NCBI RefSeq assembly: GCF_001517665.2
Contig: NZ_LN999809.1
Coordinates: 62,001 to 126,000 of the forward strand
Length of the DNA stretch: 64,000 nt
Direction: 5' to 3'
Source of the DNA: Peptoniphilus phoceensis
GTDB taxonomy: Bacteria; Bacillota; Clostridia; Tissierellales; Peptoniphilaceae
Shown: positions 62,231 through 64,000 of the stretch, piece after piece
How the letters are laid out: the number at the start of each line of letters is the position of its first letter
Numbering within the stretch: the stretch's first letter is position 1
Made by a program: the position numbers and the translations under genes
Notes under the pieces: model-generated
The model's input: only the letters and a program-made list of their open reading frames with translations
What the model was told of the DNA's origin: nothing
Databases searched by the model: none

Positions 62231-64000
62231 ATGGACAAAAATTGGTATAATCAGTCCCCAGATGAAGCCTTAAAGAATCTTTCAACAAGTAAAGAAAGCG
62301 GCTTGAGTAAGGAAGAAGCTACAAAAAGGCTAGAAAAATATGGGGAAAATGCACTTGCTGCAGAAAAGAAAAAATCCTTTGGAGAAAAATTAAAGGAACA
62401 AATTCTTGATCCAATGATAATTATTCTTATGATAGCAGCCATTGTATCTGCTTTCGTTGGAGAAGCACTGGATGCTGGAATTATTATTGCAATTGTAATT
62501 GTTAATGCTTTTCTTTCAATTTATCAAGAAGGAAAAGCTGAAGAAGCTATAGAAGCCTTACAAAAAATGTCATCACCAAAGGCAAAGGTAATAAGAGATG
62601 GTGATCACATAGAAGTTGATTCCAATACTCTTGTGCCAGGAGATATTGTAATTCTTGAAACAGGCGACATTGTGCCAGCAGATTTAAGACTTATTGATTC
62701 ATCTAACTTAAAAATTGACGAATCATCTCTAACTGGAGAATCAGTTCCAGTAGAAAAAAACTTCTCAAAAGTTTACGATGGCAAGATGGAAATTGGAGAT
62801 AGAGAAAACTTGGCTTATTCTTCAACTATTATAACTTATGGTAGAGGAATGGGTCTTGTTGTAGAAACTGGTCATGAAACAGAAATTGGAAAGATTGCAA
62901 CTTCAATTGCTACTGTGGGAGATGAACAAACACCACTACAAAGAAAACTTGCAAAACTTTCTAAGACTCTTGGAATTTTAGTTATTGTTATTTGTGCAGT
63001 GGTTCTTGGAGTAGGAGTTTTATATAAAAATGACCCACTAGAAATGTTTATGACAGCAATTTCTCTAGCTGTAGCAGCAGTTCCAGAAGGACTTCCTGCT
63101 ATTGTAACAATTGTACTTTCCATTGGAATGGGCAAGATGGCAGAAAAAAATGCCATTGTAAAAAAACTTTTGGCAGTAGAAACTCTTGGAACAACAACAG
63201 TAATTTGTTCAGATAAAACTGGTACACTTACTCAAAATGAAATGACTGTTGTAAAAGTATTTACAGATGGACAAGTTTATGATGTTTCTGGAACTGGTTA
63301 TTCACCTGAAGGTGATGTAACTAAAAAAGAAGAAAAAGTTACTATTGAAGATGATGAAAACTTAAAGATTCTATCATCTATAGCAGCCCTAACTAATGAT
63401 GCAAAATTAAAAGTCTCAGGAGATGAGGCTTCAATTATTGGCGACCCAACAGAAGGAGCCCTTCTTACATTTGCAGAAAAAGCAGGAAATGGACTAAAAG
63501 AACTTTACAGTAACTTTGACAGAATAGAAGAAATTCCTTTTGATTCTGGAAGAAAGATGATGACAACTTTCCACGATAAGATTTTTGATAATATTGCATC
63601 CTTTACAAAGGGAGCACCAGATGTTGTCCTTGACAGATGTAACAAAATATTAATTGATGGAAAAGAAGTAGAACTTGATGATAAATTAAAAAATGAAGTT
63701 TTAGATAAGAATAGTGAATTTGCAAGATCTGCACTTAGATGTCTTGGCTATGCTTACAGAAAACACAGTGATATGCCAAGTGAAATCACATCTGAAAATA
63801 TTGAAAAAGACATGGTTTTCGTTGGACTTACTGGTATGATTGACCCTTCAAGACCAGAAGTTAAAAAAGCAATAAAAGAATGTAGAAGTGCTGGTATAAG
63901 ACCAATAATGATTACTGGTGACTATCTTGAAACAGGACTTGCTATTGCAAAAGACCTTGGTATTGCAAAGTCTGATGATGAAGCAATAATGGGTAGAGAA
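62231..64000 (+). CDS. P-type cation ATPase (Ca2+/Mn2+ type), cut by the window end
   Basis: The first 590 residues are present; ATG 62231 follows AAGGAGG. P-II ATPase features in order: cation-ATPase N domain, membrane segments M1-M2 (~58-95), actuator loop with DESSLTGESVPVEK (~175), M4 with AVAAVPEGLPAIVTIVLSIG (~275), phosphorylation motif CSDKTGTLTQNEM (~326), KGAPDVVLDRC (~457) and MITGDYLETGLAIAKDLGI (~558). It resembles bacterial SERCA/PMR1-like pumps. The Mn2+ riboswitch points to manganese export as the main role (inference). Confidence 0.93.
   Translation, partial: MDKNWYNQSPDEALKNLSTSKESGLSKEEATKRLEKYGENALAAEKKKSFGEKLKEQILDPMIIILMIAAIVSAFVGEALDAGIIIAIVIVNAFLSIYQEGKAEEAIEALQKMSSPKAKVIRDGDHIEVDSNTLVPGDIVILETGDIVPADLRLIDSSNLKIDESSLTGESVPVEKNFSKVYDGKMEIGDRENLAYSSTIITYGRGMGLVVETGHETEIGKIATSIATVGDEQTPLQRKLAKLSKTLGILVIVICAVVLGVGVLYKNDPLEMFMTAISLAVAAVPEGLPAIVTIVLSIGMGKMAEKNAIVKKLLAVETLGTTTVICSDKTGTLTQNEMTVVKVFTDGQVYDVSGTGYSPEGDVTKKEEKVTIEDDENLKILSSIAALTNDAKLKVSGDEASIIGDPTEGALLTFAEKAGNGLKELYSNFDRIEEIPFDSGRKMMTTFHDKIFDNIASFTKGAPDVVLDRCNKILIDGKEVELDDKLKNEVLDKNSEFARSALRCLGYAYRKHSDMPSEITSENIEKDMVFVGLTGMIDPSRPEVKKAIKECRSAGIRPIMITGDYLETGLAIAKDLGIAKSDDEAIMGRE

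Overview
The window comes from an AT-rich anaerobic Gram-positive coccus, most likely Peptoniphilus or a close Peptoniphilaceae relative. The evidence is very low GC with strong AGGAGG ribosome binding sites, an NAD-type glutamate dehydrogenase that closely resembles the Peptoniphilus asaccharolyticus enzyme as I remember it, a thl-crt-hbd butyrate cluster, a hybrid cluster protein, and T-box and riboswitch control of Firmicutes type. The assignment rests on recall of the families, not on a search.

Layout: 1-3550 is core (end of a probable 5-formyltetrahydrofolate cyclo-ligase, CPBP protease, YitT protein, glutamate dehydrogenase). 3551-17540 is a decayed mobile island. It holds an IS200/IS605 tnpA stub, a broken double-HTH gene, a tnpV gene split by an ISL3-family element (8-bp target duplication), a scrap of a replication-initiator-like gene, an apparently intact type I restriction-modification operon (XRE regulator, hsdM, hsdS, an FRG-domain gene, hsdR), a striking array of 25-bp palindromes, and a dead large serine recombinase. 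17900-24250 returns to core: a CD1871A/ferredoxin/TlpA-like redox operon, hcp with a CRP/FNR-type operator, and a methionine T-box driving metNIQ. 24450-28500 has a RelB/YafQ toxin-antitoxin pair, small membrane proteins, HtrA, a LysR regulator and two candidate small RNAs.

28785-39200 holds an LTA-synthase-like protein, an M20 peptidase, Sua5, rpiB, upp, tagO, mnaA, then thl-crt-hbd. 39216-44392 is a very AT-rich accessory locus: a secreted DUF2599 protein, a membrane thioredoxin-like protein, four paralogous small membrane or secreted proteins (one with a stop at codon 4), and a LuxR-type two-component system. 44900-54500 holds a radical SAM protein, the riboflavin operon under an FMN riboswitch, and pyrBIKD. 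54590-64000 holds threonine dehydratase, an aminotransferase, a MoxR/VWA pair, two tandem type I toxin-antitoxin units with small Hol_Tox-like peptides, serS under a T-box, and a P-type ATPase under a yybP-ykoY (Mn2+) riboswitch that runs off the window.

The metabolic genes fit amino-acid fermentation: glutamate and threonine deamination, acetyl-CoA to crotonyl-CoA steps toward butyrate, and uptake of methionine. The most interesting unexplained signals are the palindrome array at 14178-15501, the DUF2599/paralog/two-component locus, the tandem type I toxin-antitoxin units, and a dispersed repeat that sits a fixed distance after terminators.
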